Positions 7,626 through 16,917 of a stretch of 42,255 nt of DNA are shown piece by piece. How positions within the stretch are numbered: the stretch's first letter is position 1; every line of letters begins with the position of its first letter. The stretch is from Bacteroidota bacterium (GTDB taxonomy: Bacteria > Bacteroidota > Bacteroidia > Flavobacteriales_D > Sanyastnellaceae), in assembly GCA_027622975.1 (NCBI GenBank), contig JAQBVN010000021.1, positions 1-42,255 on the forward strand, written 5' to 3'. The notes beneath the pieces are model-generated. The model did no database searches. It was given only the letters and a program-made list of their open reading frames with translations, and was not told where the DNA came from. Both the position numbers and the translations under genes were made by a program.

Positions 7626-7660
7626 AAACCCCGACCCGGCCTAAGCCTGAGTCGGGGTTT
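7626..7660. terminator. Bidirectional terminator between FISUMP and S46 genes
   Basis: AAACCCCGAC (7626-7635) pairs perfectly with GTCGGGGTTT (7651-7660) around a 15-base loop. A-rich bases precede it and TCTTTT follows, so it can act on both converging transcripts. Confidence 0.85.
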
Positions 7661-7692
7661 CTTTTGGCGCGCTCGCGCCGCTCAATCGAGAA

Positions 7693-9906
7693 TTACTTGC
7701 CGCCAGCAGGGTCGCTGAGCTGAGGCTCGGCGTTTGCAGGGTCGGCAGGCTCGTCCGAGGCGTACACGAAGTCCATCTCCTCGATGAGGTTGGTGCAGCC
7801 TGCGTATTTGTCGAGGATCCACATCACATAGCGGATGTCGACCGAAATGGTGCGCTGGAGCTGGTGCTCGAAGGCGATGTCGCCGCTCATGGCTTCCCAG
7901 TTGCCGTCGAAGGCGAGGCCGATGAGGTCGCCGTCGGCGTTCATGACGGGGCTGCCGGAGTTGCCGCCCGTGATGTCGGTGCCGTGAATGAAGCACACGA
8001 CGAGTTCGCCGTTTTCGTCCGCGTAAGGCCCAAAGTCCCGCGCCTTGATGAGCTGCTCGAGGCGCTCAGGAACGATGAACTCGGCGTTGCTGTTGTCCTT
8101 CTTCTCGAGGATGCCGTTGGCCGTCGTCACGAAGTCGTAGTGCACGGCGTCGGCGGGCTTGTAGTCGCCCACAGGACCGTAGGTGAGGCGCATCGTGGAG
8201 TTGGCGTCGGGGTACCACGCCTTCTCAGGTTGCATCTCACGCAATCCGCGCACGAAGAGACGGTAGCCGCGGTCAAACTTCTCTTGGGTCTCCGCCGCAG
8301 TGCCTTGGCTGTAGCGCTCATAAATGCTCATGGCCATGGTCACGGCCAGGTCGCTGTCAAGGGTTTTCTGCTTGGGGTTGGCCAAAAACTCTGCAAAGGC
8401 ATCCGCACTGCGCAAAGGAGACTTGCTGTAAATCTTCTCGGCATATGCCGCGAAATCGCCTTTGTACTTGTCTTGGACTGTCTGAAAGGCAGAGGGCCAC
8501 AAGGCTGGGTCAATGTCGTCACGGTATTTGGTGAGCATGTTGACAAACATGTCACGGTCGGTGTCTTGGTCGTAGTCTTTGAAGTGGCTTTCGGCCAAAC
8601 CTTCCAGCATCGCACGCGTTCCAGCAGCACGGTTCGCATCCTCGTCAAACAACCCACCCGCACGGAACCCCACCCGCAACGCGAACAGCACAATGTCACT
8701 GCCCAACAATCCAGCCTCGCGCGCGTAGACCTCGCTACGAACCGTGGCGTCGGTTTCCGCGTAATACGATGCGATGAGGTCGAGGGCCTCTCCATAGGTT
8801 TCTTGACGTCCAGCATCCTTGTCCACCCAACGAGTGAACAGTTCTTCCAGCTTTTGTTTCTGTGTTTGAACTTCAAGACGCTTCAAACCCTTGGTTTGGC
8901 CGATGTAATACTTCCAATAGTTAGCAGTTTGGGCATATTTGGCGGCGTACTTGATGCGGATTCCCTTGTCAGAGTCCATGTGGCTCTTCATGGTCTTGAG
9001 CTTCAAGTCGCGGCACTCCACCACGGAGGGGTTGTAGAGGTTGATGGCCTGTTCGACGCCCCAGCTGCTGAGGAAACGGTCCGTGCTGCCGGGGTAGCCC
9101 ATGATCATGGTGTAGTCGCCCTGGTCGACGCCTGCCATGCTGATTTTGAGGTGGCGCTTGGGGATGTAGGGCACGTTGTCGTCACTGAACTCAGCGGGGT
9201 TGTTGTCGGCATCCGCATAGATTCGAACCATGCTAAAATCACCGGTGTGGCGGGGCCACATCCAGTTGTCCGTATCGCCACCATACTTACCCACGCTCTC
9301 GGGTGGGGCCGCCACAAGACGGATGTCACGGTAATCTTGATACGTGAACACGTAAAACTCATTGCCGTAATACATGGTCTTCATGTCGTAACTGTAGGCA
9401 GGGTTGGCCTCCATGTATTCGCCTTGGATCGCTTTGAGTTCTGCCGCCACGGTTTCGGCGCGCTCGCTTTCTGGCATGTCGTCGTTGACGGTGGCCAGCA
9501 CGCGTTCCGTGACGTCATCGATGCGGACGAGAAAGCTGACGTAGAAATCGTCGATGTGCATCTCTTGGTCCTTGCTTTTGGCCCAAAACCCATCGGTCAA
9601 GTAATCATGTTCCGGAGCACTGAAGCTCTGAATGGCGCCATACGCGCAGTGGTGGTTGGTCAGCACCAAACCTTGGGACGAAATGACTTCGGCGGTGCAG
9701 CTTCCGCCGTTCAAACGCACGATGGCGTCCTTCAGCGAGGCATTGTTGATGTCGTAAATGTCCTGGGCACTCAAGCGCAAACCAGATTCTTGCATGCCAG
9801 CTTCGTTGATCTTTTGCAGCATGTGAAGCAGCCACATGCCTTCGTCGGCACGGGCTTGGGAGAAGAGGAGCATGAAGACCGCTCCAAGGGTGGTGAATCG
9901 TTTCAT
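7693..9906 (-). CDS. S46 family dipeptidyl-peptidase (DPP7-like)
   Basis: 737 residues from the ATG at 9906, starting with a signal peptide (MKRFTTLGAVFMLLFSQARA). It is an exported serine exopeptidase that removes dipeptides from oligopeptides for peptide feeding. The chymotrypsin-like triad is visible: TNHHCAYG (His about 85), RHTGDF (Asp 223) and GGNSGSPV (Ser 650). Eighteen residues after the Ser, in LAFDGNWE, is Gly 668. In the family this site is Gly in DPP7 (hydrophobic P1) and Arg in DPP11 (acidic P1), so DPP7-type specificity is inferred. There is no T9SS tail, so a periplasmic location is likely. It is the last gene of a long minus-strand run, 65 bases after the DUF6438 gene. Confidence 0.94.
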   Translation of the reverse strand: MKRFTTLGAVFMLLFSQARADEGMWLLHMLQKINEAGMQESGLRLSAQDIYDINNASLKDAIVRLNGGSCTAEVISSQGLVLTNHHCAYGAIQSFSAPEHDYLTDGFWAKSKDQEMHIDDFYVSFLVRIDDVTERVLATVNDDMPESERAETVAAELKAIQGEYMEANPAYSYDMKTMYYGNEFYVFTYQDYRDIRLVAAPPESVGKYGGDTDNWMWPRHTGDFSMVRIYADADNNPAEFSDDNVPYIPKRHLKISMAGVDQGDYTMIMGYPGSTDRFLSSWGVEQAINLYNPSVVECRDLKLKTMKSHMDSDKGIRIKYAAKYAQTANYWKYYIGQTKGLKRLEVQTQKQKLEELFTRWVDKDAGRQETYGEALDLIASYYAETDATVRSEVYAREAGLLGSDIVLFALRVGFRAGGLFDEDANRAAGTRAMLEGLAESHFKDYDQDTDRDMFVNMLTKYRDDIDPALWPSAFQTVQDKYKGDFAAYAEKIYSKSPLRSADAFAEFLANPKQKTLDSDLAVTMAMSIYERYSQGTAAETQEKFDRGYRLFVRGLREMQPEKAWYPDANSTMRLTYGPVGDYKPADAVHYDFVTTANGILEKKDNSNAEFIVPERLEQLIKARDFGPYADENGELVVCFIHGTDITGGNSGSPVMNADGDLIGLAFDGNWEAMSGDIAFEHQLQRTISVDIRYVMWILDKYAGCTNLIEEMDFVYASDEPADPANAEPQLSDPAGGK

Positions 9907-9971
9907 ATCGATGGTGTTGTGTTGTTTCAATGCTTGTGGGAGTCCAACGTGACGACCCGCTGATGGAGCCA

Positions 9972-10496
9972 TCAACGAGCTGTTTTGGGGTCTGCCTTCC
10001 AGTCGGTGGCTCCGATGTGTCTTTCAATGGTGGTGTACAACGCGTTGAGATTGGGTCCGCCATACCGGTTGAAGACTTCTTGGCCTTCGAGGGTGATGAT
10101 GGCCGCCGGAAGATCCATGACCATCGGGTTGTCGTAGCGAGCTTGCAATGTGTCAAACCCCAACGTCTCGCCCAGTTGAAGGACATCTGACCACGCCTTC
10201 AAATCCACGGAGGCCGTGTGGAGCCCTTGTTCGAGGTGTCTTCCAAAAACCTCTTCGCTGAAGGGGCCTACACGCAATGTGGCTTCTCCATTGCCGTGCA
10301 GGGTGAACTCATAATCTGGGCATCCCCCAAAACACAGGGTCCGACGCAAACCAACGACAACCGTGTCTTCGGCCCACGTGGATGACATGCCAGAACAACC
10401 CACCCATCCAAACACCGCCAGCAAACCCCAGATTCCCCATGAAAAGGCGCGGGTGGGACATGGTCGACCGAAGTTGGAGGGAGAGGCCTTCATCAT
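9972..10496 (-). CDS. DUF6438-domain lipoprotein
   Basis: 174 residues. Its start overlaps the yidC stop in an ATGATGA arrangement (ATG at 10496 or 10493), indicating translational coupling. The N-terminus has a hydrophobic stretch ending VFGWVGC, a plausible though atypical lipobox. The core TLCFGGCPDYEFTLHGNGEATLRV matches the DUF6438 pattern (CFGxCPxY followed by a G-containing strand). Family function is unknown. The position after yidC suggests envelope association, but this is only context. Confidence 0.8.
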   Translation of the reverse strand: MMKASPSNFGRPCPTRAFSWGIWGLLAVFGWVGCSGMSSTWAEDTVVVGLRRTLCFGGCPDYEFTLHGNGEATLRVGPFSEEVFGRHLEQGLHTASVDLKAWSDVLQLGETLGFDTLQARYDNPMVMDLPAAIITLEGQEVFNRYGGPNLNALYTTIERHIGATDWKADPKTAR

Positions 10497-12385
10497 TTCT
10501 TCTTTCTCTTGCTGCGAACATCGTCCTTGCGTGCCTGCAATTCCTTCTGCTTTTTCTCTTGTTCCTTCGCGGCTTCTTGCAATCGCTCCATGAAACTGGG
10601 CTTGGTGCGGTCTTTGGCTTGGGAGCGGTTGGCTTCGATTTTGGCCTTGATCTTTTCCTCGTCGATGAAGAACTGCTTGATGGCAACCATCTGGCCAATG
10701 CTCACGATGTTGGCCGTGAAGTAGTACAGGCTCAATCCAGAGGCAAAGCTGTTGAAGAAAAACAGCATCGTGAATGGCATGATGTTCTGGATGGTTTTCA
10801 TGTCCGGCATGCCCGGCTGGGTTGGCATGCTCTGGTTGGCCATGGTCAAGCGCATGTACAAAAACATCGACGCAGCCATCAAAAGGCTGAAGCCGCTGAC
10901 GTGGGAACCGTAGACTGGGATGCTGAACGGCAACGTCAGGATGCTGTCGTACGCTCCGAGGTCGTCTGCCCACAAAAACGACTGCCCGCGGAGGTCGATG
11001 TTGGAGGGGAAGAACCGAAACATGGCGTACAAAATGGGCATTTGCAACAAACCAGGGAGACAGCCGGCCATGGGGTTCACTCCAGTTTTTCTGTAGAGTT
11101 CCATGGTCTCTTGCTGCCGCTGCATGGCATCATCCTTCAACCGCTCGTTGATCTCGTTCATTTCCGGGCGTAGCACCCGCATTTTGGCCGAGCTCAAGTA
11201 ATTCTTCCACGTGATCGGGAAGAGGACGCTCTTGATCACCAAGGTCAACAGGAGCACAATCAACCCAAGGTTGCCGATGTATTCCGCAATGAAATTGTAA
11301 ATCGGGAGAATGATGTTCCGGTTGACCCACCCGAAGATCCACCAACCGTAGTCGATGATTCGACCGACTTCATTCAGTCCAGTTTCCTCCAAATTAGCCA
11401 GTTCATTGGGGCCAAAATAGAAGTGCAAGGGTTGACCATCGTAGGGCAATTCTGCCACATATCCCATGACATAGGATGTGTCTTCGGCTGGCCAGACATT
11501 GGCCAGTCGCGCCCCAGCGGCAAAGGGCTGAGGGCTGCTGACAAGGGCCGAGAAGTAGTTCTGCTTGAAAGCCAGCCATTCCAAAGGAGCCTCCAGTGTC
11601 TCTTCGTCCTCCTTGCCGTCGCTCAAGTAATCGCGTTCTTCTCCCTGTTCGAGGTAATAAATGGCGCTGTGCTGTCGCTCCCAGTCCAATCCCTTTTCAT
11701 TGCGGTGACCGAGGGCTTCCCATGTGAATCGACGGTTGGATTCCGTGGCTCGGTCGAGGCCGATGAACTGGACATCGGTCTCGAGTTGATAGCCTTTCAA
11801 TTGATGGGTCAAACGGATGGCCTGGCCACGTCCCATGTTGGCTTCAAGGACCAGTTCGTTGGTGCCCTGGGACACCACGCCGAAGTGAAGGTCTTGGAAT
11901 CCCACGCGGCCCACCCCGGGAACGTCCCAGGATACGTTCATGGAAGAGGCCTCTCGTACCCACAATTCGATGGGTTCATCCGATCCGTAGCGGGTGTAGC
12001 CATCGGTCAACCGAGCTGATACAGGCATCCCGCCCCGGGTGTTGAAAGCCACCAAGACATGGTCGTTGCCAAGCACGTGGTCTCGGTCATTCCCAGCCAC
12101 AGCTGCTCCGAAGATCCCATACTGTCGAGCCAATTGGGCCTGCAGGGCTGCCGATTCGCTGCTGTCAGCAGCCATGAGCATGCCTTGCTGAAGCGCTTGG
12201 GTGGCTTCTCGTTGGGTTTGGGCAGCTTGCAAGTCGGCCAAGGCGACGCTGTCCTCAGAAGCCTGCAACGCTGCCTGTTCAGCCTCCCAAGCGGCAAGTT
12301 CTTCCTCTGAGGGTGCGATGTACCATTGGTAGCCCAGCAAAAGGGCCATCATCAGCACCAGCCCAGTGATTGTGTTGCGATCCAT
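10493..12385 (-). CDS. yidC: Membrane protein insertase YidC
   Basis: 630 residues. YidC/Oxa1 insertase that inserts inner-membrane proteins alone or with SecYEG. There is an N-terminal transmembrane segment (residues 6-25), a large periplasmic beta domain (to about 345), and the conserved five-helix core with TLVIKSVLFPITWKNYLSSAKM carrying the hydrophilic-groove Arg/Lys region. The cytoplasmic coiled-coil and GCLPGLLQMPILYAMFRFF follow, then a Lys/Arg-rich tail typical for ribosome contact. Upstream at 12393-12400 is TAACTTCG, a near -7 element. It is followed with overlap by the DUF6438 gene. Confidence 0.97.
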   Translation of the reverse strand: MDRNTITGLVLMMALLLGYQWYIAPSEEELAAWEAEQAALQASEDSVALADLQAAQTQREATQALQQGMLMAADSSESAALQAQLARQYGIFGAAVAGNDRDHVLGNDHVLVAFNTRGGMPVSARLTDGYTRYGSDEPIELWVREASSMNVSWDVPGVGRVGFQDLHFGVVSQGTNELVLEANMGRGQAIRLTHQLKGYQLETDVQFIGLDRATESNRRFTWEALGHRNEKGLDWERQHSAIYYLEQGEERDYLSDGKEDEETLEAPLEWLAFKQNYFSALVSSPQPFAAGARLANVWPAEDTSYVMGYVAELPYDGQPLHFYFGPNELANLEETGLNEVGRIIDYGWWIFGWVNRNIILPIYNFIAEYIGNLGLIVLLLTLVIKSVLFPITWKNYLSSAKMRVLRPEMNEINERLKDDAMQRQQETMELYRKTGVNPMAGCLPGLLQMPILYAMFRFFPSNIDLRGQSFLWADDLGAYDSILTLPFSIPVYGSHVSGFSLLMAASMFLYMRLTMANQSMPTQPGMPDMKTIQNIMPFTMLFFFNSFASGLSLYYFTANIVSIGQMVAIKQFFIDEEKIKAKIEANRSQAKDRTKPSFMERLQEAAKEQEKKQKELQARKDDVRSKRKKK

Positions 12386-12392
12386 GAGTGTG

Positions 12393-12400
12393 CGAAGTTA
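12393..12400 (-). promoter_or_regulatory. Possible -7 element for yidC
   Basis: The minus strand reads TAACTTCG, one mismatch from TAnnTTTG, ending 8 bases from the yidC ATG. The spacing resembles the better matches before trmD and mnmA. yidC may equally be read through from kdsC, 45 bases upstream. Confidence 0.35.
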
Positions 12401-12430
12401 GGACAATGAGTGTGTGGGAAAGGGTGGGAA

Positions 12431-12949
12431 TTACCAACGATGGCCTTCAGGATCGTCCCACAAACCATGGAGCTTCATGGCCTGTTCCAAGAGGTTTCGA
12501 ACGCAACCCTGTCCACCGGCTTCAGGGACAACCCAATCGACCGCTTCCCGAATCTCAGGAACCGCGTCGAAAGGACAGCAGCTCAATCCAACGGCTTTGA
12601 GCGCTTTGAGATCTGGAAGGTCGTCACCCATGTAGGCGACTTCTTGAAGGTCTACGCCCAGGCGCTCTGCGACCTCTTGCAACGCCACCAACTTGTCGGA
12701 AGCTCCCAAATGCACTTCTCGAACCCCCAATCCCTCCATGCGCCATTGGACGGGTTCTTCCCGTCCACCGGTAATCACAGCCAATTGGAGTCCTTGTTTG
12801 ACCGCCCATTGCACGGCAAAACCGTCACGAGCGGAGGCCGTCCGAGCCATGCTTCCGTCGGGCATGAGATAGACCGTGCCATTGGTAAAGACACCATCGT
12901 AGTCGAAAGCAAACAGTCGAATGTTGCGGAGTTTGGTTTTGTAGGTCAT
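12431..12949 (-). CDS. kdsC: KdsC-type HAD phosphatase (KDO-8-phosphate phosphatase)
   Basis: 172 residues, the size of KdsC, a capless C0-type HAD enzyme that dephosphorylates KDO-8-phosphate in lipopolysaccharide synthesis. Motif I is FAFDYDGVFTNG (nucleophile Asp 16, acid/base Asp 18), motif II is the TGG segment in AVITGGREEPV, and motif IV is MGDDLPDL. Its ATG overlaps the stop of the DUF2520 gene by four bases (ATGA). The pairing of a DUF2520 protein with this phosphatase recurs in Bacteroidota. A different small phosphate substrate cannot be excluded. Confidence 0.88.
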   Translation of the reverse strand: MTYKTKLRNIRLFAFDYDGVFTNGTVYLMPDGSMARTASARDGFAVQWAVKQGLQLAVITGGREEPVQWRMEGLGVREVHLGASDKLVALQEVAERLGVDLQEVAYMGDDLPDLKALKAVGLSCCPFDAVPEIREAVDWVVPEAGGQGCVRNLLEQAMKLHGLWDDPEGHRW

Positions 12950-13749
12950 GGGTGATGTCGTTGAGCAATGTGCGCGGCCAACATGTCGTACAGTGCCTTC
13001 ATGTCATCGGACAAGAGTGCCCTGTGACGTTCCAACGTCGCTTCGTCGCCTCGTTTGGCAGGTCCCGTTTGACGTTCCCGTGCATCGCCGTGCAGCCCAC
13101 CTTGGGTCAATCCCTCGATGAGGTTGCGAATCAACGTTTTGGGCAATCCACGTTGACGGAGAACTTCCTGCGCTTCGGCAAGCATGTGGTTGGCGTAATT
13201 GTCGGCAATGACTGCAGCAAGGTGGGCAGCAGCGCGTTGATCGCCGCTGGCTTCGACCAAGTCCGCATTCCAAGCCGCCGCAAGCACATGAGCCACGTCA
13301 AGCGCTCGTTGGTCGGTGCCCTCCACCACGGTGGGCGTGCCTATAAGTGGCACACTGCCTGCCTTGGGGTTGAAGCTTCGCACAGGCCAAACCACGGCCC
13401 CTGGCGACCTCAACACCTCCAATGGGGTGGCACCTGACAAGTGCACCATCACGCATGAAGGTGAGACCATGGCAGACATTCCCTCAGCCAATTCTTCGAT
13501 GAGTCCATCGGTGACGGCCACCACCACAACCTCGGCATCGGCTAGGGCGCCGGCGGCTTCAGTCCATCCCGTACTCCACGGACATCCCAGCCTTTGGGCC
13601 AAGGGCTGGGCAGACGATGCCTTGCGGCTGATCACATGCAGAATGTCATGGCCAGCAGCCTTCCAGGCAGGTCCCAGTTCACACGACACGAGGCCGGCAC
13701 CAACGAGCACCATCCGGTAAGTGGGTGTTGGGGAGGAGTCAGTGGCCAC
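12946..13749 (-). CDS. Rossmann-fold/DUF2520 protein
   Basis: 267 residues from GTG 13749, overlapping the ccmF end by 11 bases; ATG 13713 (MVLVGAGLVSCEL) is an alternative start that removes 12 residues. The N-terminal half is an NAD(P)-binding fold (MVLVGAGLVSCELGPAWKAAGH). The C-terminal helical DUF2520 domain contains DQRAAAHLAAVIADNYANHM and TQGGLHGD. It resembles 6-phosphogluconate or ketopantoate dehydrogenases, but no substrate is established. It overlaps kdsC downstream and is coupled to ccmF upstream. Confidence 0.87.
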   Translation of the reverse strand: MATDSSPTPTYRMVLVGAGLVSCELGPAWKAAGHDILHVISRKASSAQPLAQRLGCPWSTGWTEAAGALADAEVVVVAVTDGLIEELAEGMSAMVSPSCVMVHLSGATPLEVLRSPGAVVWPVRSFNPKAGSVPLIGTPTVVEGTDQRALDVAHVLAAAWNADLVEASGDQRAAAHLAAVIADNYANHMLAEAQEVLRQRGLPKTLIRNLIEGLTQGGLHGDARERQTGPAKRGDEATLERHRALLSDDMKALYDMLAAHIAQRHHP

Positions 13750-16519
13750 GGCGAGAGGTCTTGCGTTGACGAAGGCGGAATCGAACGGCGAGGAAGGAAC
13801 CGAGCGTCATCAGAATGCACCCAATCCACAGCCAGTTGATTTGAGGGAAAATCACGGCTTGCATCACCACAAAGTCGCGGCGAACACTTTCATGCTCCCA
13901 AACCACCATGTCCAAGGTTTCATCGGCGGGATTGAACGCATCAATGCGAAACCGCAGTCCCCAGCCTTCAGCTTCGTACAAATCGGGCACGACCGTGTTG
14001 CCGCGAACGATGTAGAGCGGGTCGTGCATTTCCACGGTGCGGCCGCGCCGCAATCCAAGGCATGCCGCCAAGGCCAGGTCGTCGTCGAGCAAGCCGCGAT
14101 CGGCTCGTTCCTCGTCTCGGATGACGCGCAAGCTGTCAATGGTGAGCAAGACCCCGCCAACAAACATGCTGTCGCCGACCGCAAAAGAGCTCGACTGACC
14201 ACCAAGCCACCCTTCCTCGTCCGTTTCTGGCGGCGTGACGCGCCCCCATTTGATGTGTGTGTAGAGGTCGCGAGTGAGGAAATGGCGTGTATCTGGTTCC
14301 GGGGCGTTGCCCATCCGTGCATTGAGTTGGATGCGAGGAGAGAGCGTGAATGCGCACTCACCGGCCGTGCCATTGACCCATCGGGTGGCACGTTGCGTTT
14401 GGGCTTTGGTGGGAAAAGGCAGAAAATTCCAACGGTCCTCCACGTCTTGGTCAAAGAGCGGACTGGCCACGTGATCCTCCAAGGCTTGCCACACCATGCC
14501 TTCGGCCAGAACGAGGTCTCCTTGGGCATACGATTTCGGGGTCCGCTCGAAGTAGTCCATGTCAAACAACACGTGAATTCCGTCCTGTCTGCGTTCCCGA
14601 TACGAAACAAAGTAGGGACCCATCGGCAGGGTGTCGCCTTGCATCATCAGCAAGTCCGTGTTGTTGTTCAGCTCCTCGTTCAAGGTGCTGATGTCTCCGA
14701 TCCTGTTGAGCGAAATGATGTCTTTTTGGGCGGTGGAGAGGACAGCCCCAAAAATCGTCAGCGCAAACCCCACGTGCGCCAGGGGAGATCCCAAGGCATC
14801 GAGCTTCCCCTTCCACATTTGGACGAAATAATCCGCGTTGCTGAATGCAGCGAACAGGGTCGCATAAATCAAAGCAACCCGAGGCACCTCGTGCCACTCG
14901 AAGTCATAAGCCCACAGCAGGGCGGCCGTGATCACTGCGGCCGCGATGTACGCGCGCAACACCTTGCTTCGAACCGTTCGGATGTCCGTGTTTTTGTACT
15001 TGAGCCATTGGGTCAAGCCAATCATGAGGAAGATCAGCACAGCCAATGGCACTTGCACCAAATGGTAGGTTCTGTCGAGGTCCGTGCCAGGGGCCATGTC
15101 GTGTTGGGCCAAGGTGTTCAACACGTCCCATCCCGTGAGTTCAGCTGCCCACGTGAAGGCAGAGGAGAATGGGGCCAAAAAATGGTTGAACACGGGGATG
15201 CTGGTCTGCCATGTGATGTGGATGGCACCAAGGACCAAAAGGAGCGACCCCACAAACATCCAAAACTCACGCGACCACAAGGCATCGTCCTCCGTTTGGG
15301 TTTTCAAGTCTCGACGGAACGCGCGGATGGCAGCAGCAGCCATGACTGCCAAAAAGGCCAGAATCCCCAAGGCATGGAAGCCGGCAGCGACCAATGCCAA
15401 AGAGGCCAGCGCCAAGCCCCCGAATGCCTTTCGGTGATCCACATTCTGCAACAGCATGAGGTGTCCCAGCGCCACGAAGGACAGCAGGTAGGCCAGCAGT
15501 TGGGGCAGAATGCCGCTGTCCACAAAGCTGTGGACTGATGTGTCGCCAAGAATGCCACTTTTGGTCAAAAACGTGGAATAGAGCACCAGCAAAAAGGACA
15601 GCACGGGCAGGTACAAGGTCGAAAACAGGGCCGTTGGTTCCTTTCGGTTTTTGTTGATGAGCAGCAGGTGAGCACCTGCCACCAAGACCATCCATGGCAC
15701 GAGGGAAGAATTTTCTACGGGATCCCACGCCCAAAATCCACCAAAACTCAAGGCCTCATATGCCCAGGCGCCCCCCATCAAGATGCCAGCCCCCAAAATA
15801 CCAACGCCAAAGAAGGACCATGGCAAAGCCGGTTGAATCCATCCCGTCAAATCGCGTCGCCACAGCGCACCGATGGCGTACGCAAAAGGCACGCTTGTGG
15901 CGGCAAACCCCAAGAACAAAGTCGGCGGGTGGATGGTCATCCAGTAGTTCTGGAGGAGGGGGTTGAGGCCTTGACCATCAGCAAATTGCGGAATGCTTGT
16001 GAGGTAATCAGCGCGCGCCGTCCAAGGCAAGCCAAGGTTGGCCGGCGCTTGCCTCACCAACAAGAATGGATCCAAGCCCAATTGAAAGTCCCCGAAATAC
16101 ACCCCGAGGAGCATCACGCCCAAAAACATCTCAATGGCGCTCAGTATAGCCATGACCTCGCGTTGCCATCCATCCGCCCGCCACAGAACCAACAGGGCCA
16201 GTACATTGTGCCAAAACATCCACAGCAAGAAACCGCCCTCTTGGCCGCCCCAAAAAGCGCTCAGCACAAACCTCATCGGCATCTCGTTGTTGAGATGCTT
16301 CCAGATGTATTGAAATTCGTAGCGATGCCCGAAGAACAGCACAAAAATCAGGGCAATGACTGCGAAGGTGCTCAATGCATGGGTTTGGAATGCCTTGCGC
16401 CCGAGGGAGATGTCACCGCGCACAAAGGACACAGTGGCCACCATCGCTGACACAAACCCCAACGCAACGAGCGCCCTGCCGATGTGGGCAGCCCACAACC
16501 ATTCTCCGATGTATTCCAT
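13739..16519 (-). CDS. ccmF: Cytochrome c maturation heme lyase CcmF
   Basis: 926 residues, longer than E. coli CcmF (about 650). Polytopic membrane subunit that transfers heme from CcmE to apocytochrome CxxCH motifs. Conserved landmarks: WGGQEGGFLLW (90-100), HPPT (197-200), the WWD-type heme-handling motif WAWDPVENSSLVPW (263-276), and a large periplasmic region in the C-terminal third ending with a final transmembrane segment near 895-912. ATG 16519 shares one base with the ccmE stop (TGATG), showing translational coupling; a TTG at 16522 is less likely. Part of ccmB-C-E-F. Confidence 0.95.
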   Translation of the reverse strand: MEYIGEWLWAAHIGRALVALGFVSAMVATVSFVRGDISLGRKAFQTHALSTFAVIALIFVLFFGHRYEFQYIWKHLNNEMPMRFVLSAFWGGQEGGFLLWMFWHNVLALLVLWRADGWQREVMAILSAIEMFLGVMLLGVYFGDFQLGLDPFLLVRQAPANLGLPWTARADYLTSIPQFADGQGLNPLLQNYWMTIHPPTLFLGFAATSVPFAYAIGALWRRDLTGWIQPALPWSFFGVGILGAGILMGGAWAYEALSFGGFWAWDPVENSSLVPWMVLVAGAHLLLINKNRKEPTALFSTLYLPVLSFLLVLYSTFLTKSGILGDTSVHSFVDSGILPQLLAYLLSFVALGHLMLLQNVDHRKAFGGLALASLALVAAGFHALGILAFLAVMAAAAIRAFRRDLKTQTEDDALWSREFWMFVGSLLLVLGAIHITWQTSIPVFNHFLAPFSSAFTWAAELTGWDVLNTLAQHDMAPGTDLDRTYHLVQVPLAVLIFLMIGLTQWLKYKNTDIRTVRSKVLRAYIAAAVITAALLWAYDFEWHEVPRVALIYATLFAAFSNADYFVQMWKGKLDALGSPLAHVGFALTIFGAVLSTAQKDIISLNRIGDISTLNEELNNNTDLLMMQGDTLPMGPYFVSYRERRQDGIHVLFDMDYFERTPKSYAQGDLVLAEGMVWQALEDHVASPLFDQDVEDRWNFLPFPTKAQTQRATRWVNGTAGECAFTLSPRIQLNARMGNAPEPDTRHFLTRDLYTHIKWGRVTPPETDEEGWLGGQSSSFAVGDSMFVGGVLLTIDSLRVIRDEERADRGLLDDDLALAACLGLRRGRTVEMHDPLYIVRGNTVVPDLYEAEGWGLRFRIDAFNPADETLDMVVWEHESVRRDFVVMQAVIFPQINWLWIGCILMTLGSFLAVRFRLRQRKTSRRGH

Positions 16520-16917
16520 CAAACGTCCGTCTCAAGTAGGTGATTCTGCTCGTTGTATTTGGATGGACATTTCATCAGCATGTCTGTGGCGTGAAAATGT
16601 CCTTCCACCGTGGCATGTCCATACAAATCGATGCTTTCAGAACGCTCCAAGCCTGTGGGCTTGGACTGCTGAAGCCAAACCTCACGAATCTCACCTTGCT
16701 TGTCTTGAAGGTGAAACTTGGTCAGGTTGGTGTTCACTTGGGCGTCGTATTCCACGGGGTGAGCCGCCACGAGAGTTCCACTGACTTTGTACTCGACCCC
16801 TGGATCTGAAAAGGCGGTGTCGAATCCCACGGAACGGCTCGTGCTGGTGATAAACGAAATGAACATGCCCATCGTGGTGGCGACAAGCAGCAGAAGGACG
16901 ATGTGACTGCGTTTCAT
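16519..16917 (-). CDS. ccmE: Cytochrome c maturation heme chaperone CcmE, CxxxY type
   Basis: 132 residues: an N-terminal signal anchor (MKRSHIVLLLLVATTMGMFI) and a periplasmic OB-fold that carries heme to CcmF. The heme-attachment site of the classical protein is a His in HxxxY. Here the segment is MLMKCPSKYNE, with Cys 117 and Tyr 121, i.e. the CxxxY variant known from archaea and some Desulfovibrio. The ATG overlaps the ccmC stop by four bases, and its stop overlaps the ccmF start. Confidence 0.93.
   Translation of the reverse strand: MKRSHIVLLLLVATTMGMFISFITSTSRSVGFDTAFSDPGVEYKVSGTLVAAHPVEYDAQVNTNLTKFHLQDKQGEIREVWLQQSKPTGLERSESIDLYGHATVEGHFHATDMLMKCPSKYNEQNHLLETDV

Noticed and set aside
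7864-9963. 699-codon plus-strand open frame
   Set aside because: It lies wholly antisense to the S46 peptidase, has no recognisable motif and arises from GC-rich codon use.
13721-15538. 605-codon plus-strand open frame
   Set aside because: Antisense to ccmF, whose motifs are unmistakable; the antisense product is low-complexity and unlike any family.
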